Positions 49,469-58,639 are shown, numbered from the stretch's first letter. The stretch is DNA of 64,000 nucleotides from Pseudomonas viridiflava (GCF_900583165.1 NZ_UTKY01000095.1:62001-126000); one strand, 5' to 3'. Notes: a model not told the origin generated them from the letters alone. A program made the numbers and translations.

Positions 49469-50736
49469 TTTCCGAGGATCTCCTTGCGGCGGATCAATGC
49501 TTGGGCACCTGCAAACTCGGGGAGGTCTGGTGCTAACTCCTTGAGCGACTGGAGTTGTAGTTTGGCTTTTTCCAGATCGTTATCTTCGATGGTGCTGAAG
49601 AGTTCACTTAGAAGCGCTTCGACCTCAGGCTCGCGCTCGGCTACGCCCATGACTTCTTCCAAGACCTGACTTGAATCAAGCCCATAGGACACACGCGGGT
49701 GTGAGACATTACCGTTGCTTAAAAGCATGATTTCGCCTGGTTTTAGACCGCCAATGATCTGAGGTGAATGGCTAGCCGCAATAAACTGTACTTTGGGAAA
49801 TGCTTCTTTCAGGGCAGGAACGATGCTTCGTTGCCACGCTGGGTGGAGGTGAATGTCCAATTCATCAATGATGACCACGCCGGAGGTGTTTTTCAGGACA
49901 TCTTTACCCATGTGCGGATTGAGGATGCACATACGGCGGGCGATGTCTGCGATTAGAGCCACCACCCCTCGCTGCCCATCACTCAATTCGTTGAACGGTA
50001 AGAGACCATGCCCCTCAAGGTTGACGAGAAGGCTTCTAAGAGGAAGGTCGTAATAAATACCAGTTGAGTCCGGCAAGGCGCATTTTAGCGCTGTATTGAT
50101 CCAACAGAGTTCATCGTCAAAGACCGACATAGCATTAGGCGATCGGTGTATGGACTGGAGCTGCTCAAGCGTTTTTCCAATAAGCCAGCTTTCAAAGTCT
50201 TTGATGTCAGCTGCCGCGTCGTGCCAATTTTTATAGCCGTCAAACCTCGATGTTTTCTGAGTTGCAGAAAATTCCGCGGAAACATTTACGGTGGTCCAGC
50301 GACGGTTGGCTTGATAAAACGACAGCAGAGGAAGATCAATAGACTTGGTTTCATTCAGGCCATTAATATTTTGATGAACCGCCTCAATTAGCTCTACGTC
50401 TGAGCGAGTGTATTCTTCTCCCCTCAGTTGTTTTCTCGACCAAGAACGATTGCCGAATACATCCCCTTGCGCCTCCAAGAGTATTGGGTACTGGCGTTCG
50501 AAGCGAATTCGGCCGTTGTAGTCATCAATGACAAAGCGGGCGTTTTTCTCATTAATAAATTCTTGATAAATACCAGTGGTGGCGACGAAGTCCACAAAAG
50601 TGGCAGCCACCGCCTGCAACAACGAAGTCTTGCCACTTCCGTTAACCCCTACCACCAAGTTGAACCCCGGCTGGAAATTAAAAGTCGCATCTTCGTAGCA
50701 GCGAAAATTCTGAATATGAAGCTGGTCCAGGCGCAT
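49465..50736 (-). CDS. ptuA: RecF/ABC-like ATPase of a Septu-like defence pair (PtuA-like)
   Basis: 423 residues. The N-terminus MRLDQLHIQNFRCYEDATF and Walker A GVNGSGKTSLL (about 30-40) are typical of RecF/SMC-like AAA ATPases; the signature-like LSDGQRGVVAL, Walker B GVVIIDELDIHLHP and the switch histidine in FIAASHSPQII complete the site. It is directly followed by the HNH gene with an ATGA overlap, the two-gene order of Septu (PtuA-PtuB). PtuA would act as the phage-sensing or DNA-binding ATPase. GC content falls in its 5' half, consistent with horizontal acquisition. Other AAA-HNH toxin or restriction pairs are the alternative. Confidence 0.72.
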   Translation of the reverse strand: MRLDQLHIQNFRCYEDATFNFQPGFNLVVGVNGSGKTSLLQAVAATFVDFVATTGIYQEFINEKNARFVIDDYNGRIRFERQYPILLEAQGDVFGNRSWSRKQLRGEEYTRSDVELIEAVHQNINGLNETKSIDLPLLSFYQANRRWTTVNVSAEFSATQKTSRFDGYKNWHDAAADIKDFESWLIGKTLEQLQSIHRSPNAMSVFDDELCWINTALKCALPDSTGIYYDLPLRSLLVNLEGHGLLPFNELSDGQRGVVALIADIARRMCILNPHMGKDVLKNTSGVVIIDELDIHLHPAWQRSIVPALKEAFPKVQFIAASHSPQIIGGLKPGEIMLLSNGNVSHPRVSYGLDSSQVLEEVMGVAEREPEVEALLSELFSTIEDNDLEKAKLQLQSLKELAPDLPEFAGAQALIRRKEILGK

Positions 50737-50812
50737 TCTGGCTTTCCTTTACCAAGACTGACGAATGCCGTCAGTGTACCTTGGCGTGCCAGAACCGCCA
50801 GAGGTGTAGGTG

Positions 50813-52090
50813 TTACGCGCTATTCGACGCCTGTAGCGGTGGCAACTTCGCCAACTTCAACGCTACTAACAGCGCACCCATCAACAGCGCGACGATGAAG
50901 GCGCCAATCCCGCTCCATTCGGCGTAGTGCCAGAAGAAGCCACCAGCCGTCCCGGCAACACTCGATCCTGCGTAGTAGCAGAACAGGTACAACGATGACG
51001 CCTGCCCCTTGGCCTTTACCGCACGGCGGCCGATCCAGCTGCTGGCCACTGAGTGGGCGCCAAAGAAGCCGAAAGTGAAGATCAGCATGCCGGGCACTAT
51101 CAGCCAAAGCGGGCTGAACAAAGTCAGGCTCATGCCGGCAAGCATCAGCACGATGGTGGCCCATAGCACGCGACGACGGCCGAGGCGGTCGGCCAGGGAG
51201 CCGATTTTCGCCGAGCTGTAGATGCCCGAGAGATACACCAGCGACAGCAAGCCGACGACCGCTTGGCTGAGGTCGTACGGGTCAGCCAGCAAGCGGTAAC
51301 CGATGTAATTGAACATCGTCACAAACGCGCCCATCAGCAGGAAGGCTTCGAGGAACAGCCAGGGCAGGCCAGCGTCCTTGAAGTGCATGACAAAGCCATC
51401 CAAGAGGCTGCGTGGCTTGAGGCTGCTGGCGCGGAAGTTGCGCGATTCAGGCAGGATTTTCCAGAACACCGTGGCGGCGATCAGCGCCAGTGCGCCGATG
51501 ATCAACATTGCGGTGTGCCAGCTGACGAAGTCGATCAAGATGCCAATGATCAGCCGCCCGCTCATGCCGCCAATCGCGTTACCGCCAATGTACAGGCCCA
51601 TGGCGAGGCCGATATGTTGCGGGTGGATCTCTTCGCTCAGGTAAGTCATCGCCACGGCGGCCAAGCCGCTGAGGGAAAGCCCCACCAGCGCCCGCATAAA
51701 CAAAATCCCTTCCCAAGTCGGCATCAAACCACTGGCAATCGTGGCCGCCGCCGCGCAGAACAGCGCCGCAACCATCACCGGCTTGCGCCCCAGGGTGTCT
51801 GAAATCGGCCCGGTGATTAGCAAGCCCAGCGCCAGCATCGCGGTGGACACCGACAAAATCAGGCTGCTCTGCGCCGCATTGATCGAGAACTCGTGAGACA
51901 GCGCCGGCATCATCGGCTGCACGCAATACAGCAACGCAAACGTCGCGAAACCGCCGCTGAACAGTGCCAGCACTGTGCGCATGAACATCGGCGTGCCTTT
52001 TTCGATGTACGCGTCATTGAGCTGGGCCACCACCTCATCCAGGGCAGTGGGGGGGACTTCTTGAGCGACTGGAGCGACAGCAGGATTCAC
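50813..52090 (-). CDS. Major facilitator superfamily transporter (YnfM-like)
   Basis: 425 residues with twelve predicted membrane helices. The MFS signature is GPISDTLGRKPVM between helices 2 and 3, repeated in the second half as GSLADRLGRRRVL. A hydrophilic N-terminal tail of about 35 residues precedes the first helix. The overall pattern fits the YnfM-type drug/arabinose-exporter subfamily. It is divergent from the LysR-type gene with a 124-bp gap, so that regulator probably controls it. The substrate cannot be deduced. The same MFS/LysR pairing occurs near hemE in other pseudomonads, so this returns to backbone. Confidence 0.88.
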   Translation of the reverse strand: MNPAVAPVAQEVPPTALDEVVAQLNDAYIEKGTPMFMRTVLALFSGGFATFALLYCVQPMMPALSHEFSINAAQSSLILSVSTAMLALGLLITGPISDTLGRKPVMVAALFCAAAATIASGLMPTWEGILFMRALVGLSLSGLAAVAMTYLSEEIHPQHIGLAMGLYIGGNAIGGMSGRLIIGILIDFVSWHTAMLIIGALALIAATVFWKILPESRNFRASSLKPRSLLDGFVMHFKDAGLPWLFLEAFLLMGAFVTMFNYIGYRLLADPYDLSQAVVGLLSLVYLSGIYSSAKIGSLADRLGRRRVLWATIVLMLAGMSLTLFSPLWLIVPGMLIFTFGFFGAHSVASSWIGRRAVKAKGQASSLYLFCYYAGSSVAGTAGGFFWHYAEWSGIGAFIVALLMGALLVALKLAKLPPLQASNSA

Positions 52091-52214
52091 GGAGACCTCG
52101 GGGAGGAAGAGCGTGCCAGGACCGGCAATGCAAAAAAGAATATAGCTGGCTAATGATTCTTTCCAATATATTGTTCGACCTGTTTGATAGCTTTTACGAC
52201 CTAATGAGGCTTGT

Positions 52215-53108
52215 ATGGAATTACGTCACTTGCGGTACTTCATCGCCGTCGCTGAAGAGCTGCATTTTGGCCGGGCCGCGCAGGTGCTGGGCATCTCGCA
52301 GCCGCCGTTGAGCCAGCAGATTCAAGCGCTGGAGCAGGAGGTGGGTGCGCGGTTGTTTGAGCGTACCAATCGTCGGGTCGAGCTGAGTGAAGCGGGGCGC
52401 CTGTTTCTGCACGAGGCGCGGCTGGTGCTGGCCCAGGTGGATAAGGCCGCAGATGTCGCGCGCCGGGCGCAGTTGGGCGAGCTGGGGGAATTGAAGATCG
52501 GTTTCACCTCTTCGGCACCGTTCAATGCCAGCATTCCCCAGGCGATCTTTGCGTTTCGCCAGGCGTTCCCGGCGGTGCATTTGAATTTGCAAGAAATGAG
52601 CAGCACCGAGGTGGCCGAGTCGCTGGTGGATGAGTCGATCCAGGTGGGCTTGATGCGGCCCTTGCCGTTGCCGGACTCACTGAGCGTCGTCGAGCTGATG
52701 CGCGAACCGCTGGTGGCCGTGTTGAGCGCCGGACACGCGTTGGCGCAAGGCACTGAACGCGGCCTGCACCTGGCGCAGCTGGCCGAGGAGCCGTTTGTGT
52801 TTTTCCCGCGCAGCTACGGCAGCGGTCTCTACGCGCAATTGCTCAACCTGTGCCGTGACGCCGGCTTCAGCCCGCATTTTGCCCAGGAAGCAGGCGAGGC
52901 CATGACCATTATCGGCCTGGTGGCGGCCGGGCTAGGCGTATCGGTGCTGCCAGCGTCTTACCAGCGCATCCGCATTGATGGCGTGGTTTATCGCACTTTG
53001 TTGGACCCTGAGGCGGTGACGTCGGTGTGGCTGGTGCAACGTAAGGGCGCACAAACGCCGATGGCGCAGGCGTTTGTAGAACTGCTCACACGCAAGTCTG
53101 CTCAGTGA
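52215..53108 (+). CDS. LysR-family transcriptional regulator
   Basis: 297 residues. The N-terminal winged helix-turn-helix (about 1-60) is MELRHLRYFIAVAEELHFGRAA... ISQPPLSQQIQALEQEVGARLFERTNR, typical of the CatM/BenM-BudR subgroup. The effector-binding domain (about 90-295) follows with LKIGFTSSAPFN and AGLGVSVLPASYQ. It is divergent from the MFS gene, the usual arrangement for a regulator and its target. A putative binding site lies in the AT-rich stretch 52137-52175, but no clear T-N11-A box is claimed. A decayed REPIN follows its stop. Confidence 0.92.
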   Translation: MELRHLRYFIAVAEELHFGRAAQVLGISQPPLSQQIQALEQEVGARLFERTNRRVELSEAGRLFLHEARLVLAQVDKAADVARRAQLGELGELKIGFTSSAPFNASIPQAIFAFRQAFPAVHLNLQEMSSTEVAESLVDESIQVGLMRPLPLPDSLSVVELMREPLVAVLSAGHALAQGTERGLHLAQLAEEPFVFFPRSYGSGLYAQLLNLCRDAGFSPHFAQEAGEAMTIIGLVAAGLGVSVLPASYQRIRIDGVVYRTLLDPEAVTSVWLVQRKGAQTPMAQAFVELLTRKSAQ

Positions 53109-53113
53109 AATAG

Positions 53114-53214
53114 GTGGGAGGGGGCTTGCCCCCGATAGCAGTGGGTCAGCCCACACATCTGCCAGCCATGCCGCCGCCTTCGCAGCCTCGCTAAAGCTCG
53201 ACAGCTCCCACATT
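53114..53214. repeat. Decayed REPIN-like element
   Basis: The left arm GTGGGAGGGGGCTTGCCCCC is intact, but the right arm survives only as AGCTCCCACATT and the interior no longer pairs well. It lies in the 299-bp gap between the LysR gene and the end of the aryl polyene operon. The rest of that gap carries only the hairpin at 53362-53381. Confidence 0.7.
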
Positions 53215-53361
53215 TGATCTTCGGTGTTTTCTGATTTTGGTTGCTTCAGGCATATTGCCTGTGTTCCCGAAAGGGTCTTGTGAGACTCTGAGAATCCTGG
53301 GCAACCAGCCATCGCAGAGCCAGGCAGGAAGTGGCGATGACAAGCCAACCTGTTTGTGAAG

Positions 53362-53392
53362 AGGACGCCGAGAGGCGCCCTTTGTCGTTTTT
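53362..53392. terminator. Weak terminator-like hairpin at the end of the aryl polyene operon
   Basis: AGGACGCC-GAGA-GGCGCCCT folds with one mismatch on the plus strand (a wobble pair on the minus strand). On the plus strand it is followed by TTGTCGTTTTT. It could end the LysR transcript, the aryl polyene transcript, or both, but neither orientation is ideal. Confidence 0.4.
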
Positions 53393-53407
53393 GGAGAAAT
53401 GAAAGCC

Positions 53408-53827
53408 TCAGTTCTGCGTCGCTGTGCCCGATTCATTCACACCATTGCTGCGCAACGCCGCCATGATGTCGCGGTCCAGCATGCTCACCCAGCGGTTGTA
53501 GTTGCGGTGGATCTTGCCGTCTTTGTAGCCCAGTTCGCGGCTGTCGCGGTAGGTGATCGCGTAGCTGTTGCGGGTGTAGCGGATGTCGATGGCGGCGTAG
53601 TACTGGTTACGCACCGTGATCTCGGCCTGGACCCGTTGTGGGCTCAAGCGTTGTACCGTCCAGTTACGCTTTTGCAGGGCGTTGACGATGATGGTTTTCA
53701 TCTTTTCGTCGCTGACCTGGTTGTTGGCCGGCAATTCGTGCTGGGTGTTGAGGATCGGCTTGCTGGTGCAGCCGGCGGTGGTCAACAGGGCCAGGGTGAT
53801 CAGGGTGGCGCGTAGCAAGGAAGACAT
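53408..53827 (-). CDS. Small lipoprotein at the end of the aryl polyene operon
   Basis: 139 residues with a lipoprotein signal peptide; the lipobox is LTTAGC with the modified Cys at about residue 20. The mature part contains RNWTVQRLSPQRVQAEI and a Tyr-rich YYAAIDIRYTRNSYAITYRDS, a pattern seen in small lipoproteins of aryl polyene clusters. No enzymatic motif is evident. It starts 26 bp after the ketosynthase gene, so it is the last gene of the operon. It may help in pigment transfer or anchoring at the outer membrane; that is inference from context. Confidence 0.8.
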   Translation of the reverse strand: MSSLLRATLITLALLTTAGCTSKPILNTQHELPANNQVSDEKMKTIIVNALQKRNWTVQRLSPQRVQAEITVRNQYYAAIDIRYTRNSYAITYRDSRELGYKDGKIHRNYNRWVSMLDRDIMAALRSNGVNESGTATQN

Positions 53828-53853
53828 TCCGTATTCTCCAATCGATTAAAAAG

Positions 53854-55080
53854 TCAGGACCAGCGGCGAAAGATTAGCGAGGTGTTCACGCCGCCAAAGG
53901 CAAAGTTGTTGTTCATCACGTAGTCGTGGTGCATCTCGCGGAACTCACCTTGCAGGTAATCCAGCTCGCCGCATTGCGGGTCGACGGAGTCCAGGTTGAA
54001 GGTGTGCACGTACTGGTTGCGGTTCATCATTTCGATGCTGAACCACGACTCCAATGCCCCGCAGGCCCCCAGGGTGTGGCCGAGGAAGCTCTTCTGTGAG
54101 CTGATGGGCATGCGGCTGCCGAACAGGCTGCTGGTGGCCAGGGTTTCGGCGATGTCGCCCTGGTCGGTGGCGGTGCCATGGCCGTTGACGTAGCCGATGG
54201 CAGAGGGTTCCAGGCCTGCATCTTCCAGTGCCAGCTCCATCGCGCGGCGCATGGTTTTCTGCTCCGGGCGCGTGGTGTGCTGGCCGTCGGCGTTGCTGCC
54301 AAAGCCCACCAGCTCGGCGTGGATATGCGCGCCGCGGGCCAGGGCATGCTCCAGTTCTTCCAACACCAGCATGCCGCCGCCTTCACCGATCACCAGGCCA
54401 TCGCGGCCGGCGTCGTAAGGGCGTGGGCTGGTCTGCGGCGCATCGTTTTTCAGGCTGGTCGCGTAGAGGGCATCGAATACCATGGCTTCGGTCGGGCACA
54501 GTTCTTCAGCGCCACCCGCCAGCATCAACGGCAGGCGCCCGAACTTGATCGCCTCATAGGCATAACCGATGCCCTGGCTGCCGCTGGTGCAGGCGCTGGA
54601 GGTGGGGATCAGCCGCCCCGTCAGGCCAAAAAAGATGCTGATATTCGCCGCCGTGGTGTGGGGCATCATACGCACGTAGGAGTTGGCATTAAGCCCCTCG
54701 GCCACCGAGTTCAGCAGCATATTGCCGAATGCCTTGATCTCGTCAGTGCTGCCGGTGGACGAGCCACAGGCCACGCCCATGCGCCCATCCTTGATCGACT
54801 CGTCACCCAGCAGGCCAGCGTCCTGTAAAGCCTGCTCCGCCGCCCATACCGCCAGGCGCGAGACGCGACCCATGCTGCGCAGTTGCTTGCGGGTCCAGTG
54901 GGCCGGCACCGCAAAGTCGTCAATTGGGCCGGCCAGGCGGGTGTTCAATTCGGTAAAACGATCCCACTCATCCATGCGGCGGATGCCGCTGCGGTTGGCG
55001 CGAAAGTTCGCCGAGATGGTGGCCCAATCACCGCCCAGGGACGTCATGCCGGCCATGCCGGTCACTACGACGCGCTTCAT
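53854..55080 (-). CDS. Beta-ketoacyl-ACP synthase (FabF-like) of aryl polyene cluster
   Basis: 408 residues. The Cys-His-His triad is complete: C164 in SSACTSG, H302 in NGHGTAT and H336 in GHTLGACG, so this is an active ketosynthase, not a chain-length factor. The start at 55080 shares one base with the ketoreductase stop (TGATG); an in-frame codon at 55086 is less likely. In aryl polyene operons a ketosynthase-ketoreductase-dehydratase block extends an aryl starter by repeated malonyl units without enoyl reduction. Position next to the ketoreductase corresponds to the ApeR-type enzyme of E. coli, from memory of the gene order. Confidence 0.9.
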   Translation of the reverse strand: MKRVVVTGMAGMTSLGGDWATISANFRANRSGIRRMDEWDRFTELNTRLAGPIDDFAVPAHWTRKQLRSMGRVSRLAVWAAEQALQDAGLLGDESIKDGRMGVACGSSTGSTDEIKAFGNMLLNSVAEGLNANSYVRMMPHTTAANISIFFGLTGRLIPTSSACTSGSQGIGYAYEAIKFGRLPLMLAGGAEELCPTEAMVFDALYATSLKNDAPQTSPRPYDAGRDGLVIGEGGGMLVLEELEHALARGAHIHAELVGFGSNADGQHTTRPEQKTMRRAMELALEDAGLEPSAIGYVNGHGTATDQGDIAETLATSSLFGSRMPISSQKSFLGHTLGACGALESWFSIEMMNRNQYVHTFNLDSVDPQCGELDYLQGEFREMHHDYVMNNNFAFGGVNTSLIFRRWS

Positions 55081-55808
55081 CAGCACAGGCCTCCGTTCAC
55101 GGCCAGGACTTGGCGGGTGATATAGCCGGCCTCGGCCGACATCAGGAAATTCACCGCGCCCGCGACTTCTTCCGGAGTGCCCATGCGTTGCGCGGGGATC
55201 ATTTTCATCAACTCTTCCACCGGTACGTTTTCATCCAGCATCGCCGTGTCGATCAAGCCCGGCGCGACGCAGTTGACGGTGATCTTGCGCTTGCCCAGCT
55301 CAATCGCCAACGCCTTCGCTGCGCCGATCAAACCGGCTTTGGAGGCACTGTAGTTGACCTGGCCACGGTTGCCGATCAAGCCAGACACCGAGGTAATGCA
55401 CACGATACGCCCGGCGGCGCGACGACGAATCATCGGCATCATCACTGGGTGCAGCACGTTGTAGAAGCCGTCGAGGTTGGTGCGCATCACCACGTCCCAA
55501 TCGTCTTCCGACAAGGCCGGGAACGCGCCGTCACGGGTCAGGCCGGCGTTGAGTACCACGCCGTAATAGGCACCATGTTGCTCAACGTCTGCTTCAAGGA
55601 TTTCCTTGCACGTGGCGCGATCCGCCACATCAAATTGCAGCACGCGCGCCGTGCGGCCCAGGGCCTGGATTTCGACCTGAACCGCGTCGGCCTCGGCACG
55701 GCCGCTGCGGCAATGCAGCACGATGTCATGCCCGGCCTGGGCCAGGCGCAGGGCGATGGCGCGGCCGATACCACGGCTGGAGCCGGTGACCAGTACGGAT
55801 TCAGTCAT
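55080..55808 (-). CDS. 3-Ketoacyl-ACP reductase (FabG-like) of aryl polyene cluster
   Basis: 242 residues, a short-chain dehydrogenase. The NADPH loop is LVTGSSRGIGRAIA (about 6-19), NAG appears at about 87-89, the catalytic Ser is in CITSVSG (S140), and the YSASK motif gives Y153 and K157. The C-terminus has APGLIDTAM and a final NGG. It reduces the keto group formed in each polyene extension round. It overlaps the dehydratase gene by four bases and the ketosynthase gene by one base. ApeQ is the corresponding reductase in E. coli. Confidence 0.92.
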   Translation of the reverse strand: MTESVLVTGSSRGIGRAIALRLAQAGHDIVLHCRSGRAEADAVQVEIQALGRTARVLQFDVADRATCKEILEADVEQHGAYYGVVLNAGLTRDGAFPALSEDDWDVVMRTNLDGFYNVLHPVMMPMIRRRAAGRIVCITSVSGLIGNRGQVNYSASKAGLIGAAKALAIELGKRKITVNCVAPGLIDTAMLDENVPVEELMKMIPAQRMGTPEEVAGAVNFLMSAEAGYITRQVLAVNGGLC

Positions 55809-56266
55809 GGCGTTTCGTCCTTCGATTCAGCTAAATAGTTGGCCGCCTGGGGCGGTCGAAATACGTTCAAGCGGGCGCTGGCCTGGATACCGTCACCGGT
55901 GAGGTGGCATTCGAACACACCCATGCCGTTGTCGTCTTCCAGGGAGCGCAAGCCGTGGATGGTCAGCTCGGCGCCTGCCGGGAACTGTTCCACGTTGCAC
56001 TCGTACTTACGTGTGCCCAATAGGAAGCCCAGTTCCACCGCATGGCCATTCTGGCGAGCGCGGCAGCCGGCGTAGGCCGCAACGCTTTGCGCCATCAACT
56101 CGACACCGACCCAGGCGGGGAGGCTGCCATCGGCGCGGTTGAACAGGCCGCCGGGTTTGACGGTGGTACGGGTGTGAATCTGCTCTTCATCGAACGACAG
56201 CACCTGGTCAATCAGGATCATATCGCCGGCGTGGGGCAGCAGTTCGGCGAGTGGCCAAGGGGTCAT
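55805..56266 (-). CDS. Hotdog-fold 3-hydroxyacyl-ACP dehydratase of aryl polyene cluster
   Basis: 153 residues. The LLPHAGDMILIDQVLSF block carries the catalytic His of FabZ-like hotdog dehydratases, and WVGVELMAQSVAAYAGC supplies the second active-site helix. Compared with FabZ the rest is diverged, as in the ApeI/ApeP type used for polyenes. Dehydration after each extension leaves the conjugated double bonds. Both ends overlap neighbours by ATGA. Confidence 0.9.
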   Translation of the reverse strand: MTPWPLAELLPHAGDMILIDQVLSFDEEQIHTRTTVKPGGLFNRADGSLPAWVGVELMAQSVAAYAGCRARQNGHAVELGFLLGTRKYECNVEQFPAGAELTIHGLRSLEDDNGMGVFECHLTGDGIQASARLNVFRPPQAANYLAESKDETP

Positions 56267-57429
56267 GGGGCCTCTCCGATAATCAGGCTGACGTTATTGC
56301 CGCCGAAGGCAAACGAGTTGCTCATCAAACGGCGTTTTTCCAAGGGGGCGCCGCTGCGCGCCCACTGCAGGGCGGGCAGCGCCGGGTCGGGTTGGCCGTC
56401 CCAAACATGGGGCGGCACGCGGCCGTGGGCCAGGCTCAGCCAGCAGAACGCGGCTTCCAGCGCGCCCGCCGCGCCCAGGGTGTGACCGCTCATGGGTTTG
56501 GTCGACGAGCAGGCCACGCCCTCAGGGAACAGGCTGGCAACCGCCAGGCTTTCCATGGCGTCGTTGTGTTGGGTGGCGGTGCCGTGCAGGTTCAGGTAAC
56601 CAATCTGCTCGGGCGCAAGCTTGGCGCTGGCCAGGGCCTTGCGCATCGACTGCAACGCGCCTTTGCCGCTGGGCTCGGGGGCGGAAATATGGTGCGCATC
56701 GCAACTGGCGCCGCTGCCCAGCAGGGCGATGGGCGCCGGTTGGCGGGTCATCAAAAACAGCACCGCCGCTTCGCCGATATTGATCCCATTTCGGTTCGCC
56801 GAAAACGGATTGCAGCGCTGGTTCGACACCGCTTCCAGCGCACTGAAGCCATTGAGTGTCAGCTTGCACAGACTGTCGACACCGCCGCAGATCACCGCAT
56901 CGCACACACCCAGGTCCAGCAGGCGCTGGGCACTCATCAGTGCACGGGCGCTGGAGGTGCAGGCGGTGGAAATCACATAGGCCGGGCCGCTCAATTGCAG
57001 CCAGTCGGCGAGGAAGTTGGCCGGGGCGCTGAGTTCTTGTTGCTGGTAGTCGTAGTCGCCGGGGAACTGATTTTCCCGCAGGTAATGCGCGATGCCGCGA
57101 CTGGCCTCGTCGATACCCGACGTACTGGTGCCGAGCACAACGCCGACCCGCGAAGGCCCATAGGTATTGATCGCCTGGCGCAGCTCGCCCTCGATCTGCA
57201 TGGCGGCTTCCAGCAGCAACTGGTTATTGCGGCTGCTTTGCTGGCCCAATTGTGGCGGGATGATCGCCAGTTCGCCCGGCACGCTACCCACCGGCAAGAC
57301 GCGCTCTGGCACCCAACCGCTCTCGGCGCGCATGCCCGAGCAGTCACCGGCAAACAGGCTGCGGCTGACGTCAGCCTGGCCACGGCCGAGGGCGCAGATC
57401 ACGCCGAGGGCATTGAGGTAGGCCGTCAT
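56263..57429 (-). CDS. Beta-ketoacyl-ACP synthase of aryl polyene cluster
   Basis: 388 residues. C157 in STACTSS, H282 in LHGTAT and H316 in GHTLGAAG form the Cys-His-His triad, so it is catalytically competent. The start is the ATG at 57429 (MTAYLNALGVICALG), which overlaps the DUF3261 gene stop; the frame stays open to 57522 but that part is not coding. It is distinct from the other ketosynthase of the operon. In E. coli the equivalent ApeO pairs with a chain-length factor (ApeC), which is not seen here and would have to lie beyond the right edge. Confidence 0.9.
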   Translation of the reverse strand: MTAYLNALGVICALGRGQADVSRSLFAGDCSGMRAESGWVPERVLPVGSVPGELAIIPPQLGQQSSRNNQLLLEAAMQIEGELRQAINTYGPSRVGVVLGTSTSGIDEASRGIAHYLRENQFPGDYDYQQQELSAPANFLADWLQLSGPAYVISTACTSSARALMSAQRLLDLGVCDAVICGGVDSLCKLTLNGFSALEAVSNQRCNPFSANRNGINIGEAAVLFLMTRQPAPIALLGSGASCDAHHISAPEPSGKGALQSMRKALASAKLAPEQIGYLNLHGTATQHNDAMESLAVASLFPEGVACSSTKPMSGHTLGAAGALEAAFCWLSLAHGRVPPHVWDGQPDPALPALQWARSGAPLEKRRLMSNSFAFGGNNVSLIIGEAP

Positions 57430-57908
57430 TGTGCGGCTCCCAGTGGCGTGATGCGGTAACTCAAGGGCTGCCCGCTCATGTTTACGCTGAACACCTCGGA
57501 AGACTGATACACGATCTGCCAATGACCCGGCAGGGTGCGCGTCAGGTCTCTGGCTTGTGCATTCGGGTAAAGCGCGCGCAGGTCATCGGCCGAGGCCAGT
57601 GCAAACAGCAATGCCGCAAACAGCTCACGGGCCTGGGGGTTGGGCGGCAGCAAACCATCGGCCTGCCATTGCCCATCGATCAGCTTTTGCCGAGCCTGCG
57701 GAATGCCCAGCGGGTCCATCATCGACCAACGAATGCCGCTACCTTCGCGCTGGATCACCAGCAGCCAGTCCTGGCTCTGGCCGTCAGCCAGGCGTTGCAC
57801 ATGCAATTGCATCGGCAACGCCAGGGTCGGTGGTTTCTCGGGCAGCGGCGGCTGGCTGGCGCAGGCACTCAGCAGCAACAGGCAGCCGATCAGCAACATA
57901 CGGATCAT
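57426..57908 (-). CDS. DUF3261 lipoprotein of aryl polyene cluster
   Basis: 160 residues with a lipoprotein signal peptide and lipobox LLSAC (modified Cys at about 16). The body has QSQDWLLVIQREGSGIRWSMMDPLG and a C-terminal beta-rich region, matching the DUF3261 family that is almost confined to aryl polyene and related lipid loci. It is probably an outer-membrane protein that works with the LolA-like carrier. Four-base overlaps join it to the methyltransferase and ketosynthase genes. Confidence 0.87.
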   Translation of the reverse strand: MIRMLLIGCLLLLSACASQPPLPEKPPTLALPMQLHVQRLADGQSQDWLLVIQREGSGIRWSMMDPLGIPQARQKLIDGQWQADGLLPPNPQARELFAALLFALASADDLRALYPNAQARDLTRTLPGHWQIVYQSSEVFSVNMSGQPLSYRITPLGAAQ

Positions 57909-58639
57909 GGCGCGGTGCTCGCCAAAGGTTTGCGGGCCACGCAGTTCACCAGGGTTTCTTCACGCTGCCCCACCGGCGGCGCCTTACGCAGGCCCCAGCG
58001 CTCCAGCAGGCCGAAGTCGCTGGAGCGGCTCCACCACAAGTAAGGGTACGACACGTTTTGCGGGCCGAATTCAAAGCCCTGTTCGCGGATCATCTCCAGG
58101 TACTCGTCGGCGCTTTTCTGTACGTGCATGGGGTGGCGGAACAGCCAGCGAATCACCCACGTGTCGATATAGGCCTCGGTGGACTCGGCAAACAGCAGAT
58201 AACCCCCCGGCTTGAGCACCCGGTAGAACTCTTTGAGTGCGCGATGCTGTTCGACCAAATGGTGGAACGTCTGGTGGCAAAACAGGATATCCACGCTGGC
58301 GTCCGGCACATCAAGCGTGGCGCAATCGCTGCCAATCAACTCGATGCTCAGGCCCTGGCGCTTGGCTTCTTCACGACTCAGTTCAAGACTGTGGGGGTCG
58401 GCGTCCAGGCCGATCAGGCGCTCTGGGGCGAACACCTGCTGCAAGTATTGGAACGACTTGCCCTGGCCGCAACCGGCGTCCAGCAGCACCGGGGCCTCTG
58501 GCAACGGGTCGGTGAACAGGCTGCGCAGATCGTTGATCGCCACGCGCAATACATGGTGTTGCCAGGTGTGGCTGCGCAGGAACCAGAAGCCGAACTTGGT
58601 TTCTTCGACGTAGTTTTTACTGAGGTATTGGCTGCTCAT
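57905..58639 (-). CDS. Class I SAM-dependent methyltransferase of aryl polyene cluster
   Basis: 244 residues. The SAM-binding motif I is VLLDAGCGQGKS (about 63-74), followed by an acidic motif II in RLIGLDADPHSLELS and the DVPDASVDILFCHQTFHHL segment. The C-terminal tail is unique. In related pigments methylation decorates the aryl head group, and this is the natural candidate enzyme. It is embedded between the flavoprotein and DUF3261 genes by ATGA overlaps, so co-expression is certain. Confidence 0.87.
   Translation of the reverse strand: MSSQYLSKNYVEETKFGFWFLRSHTWQHHVLRVAINDLRSLFTDPLPEAPVLLDAGCGQGKSFQYLQQVFAPERLIGLDADPHSLELSREEAKRQGLSIELIGSDCATLDVPDASVDILFCHQTFHHLVEQHRALKEFYRVLKPGGYLLFAESTEAYIDTWVIRWLFRHPMHVQKSADEYLEMIREQGFEFGPQNVSYPYLWWSRSSDFGLLERWGLRKAPPVGQREETLVNCVARKPLASTAP

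Noticed and set aside
48824..50736. The ATPase/HNH pair as part of a retron
   Set aside because: No reverse transcriptase gene or structured msr/msd region is present on either side.
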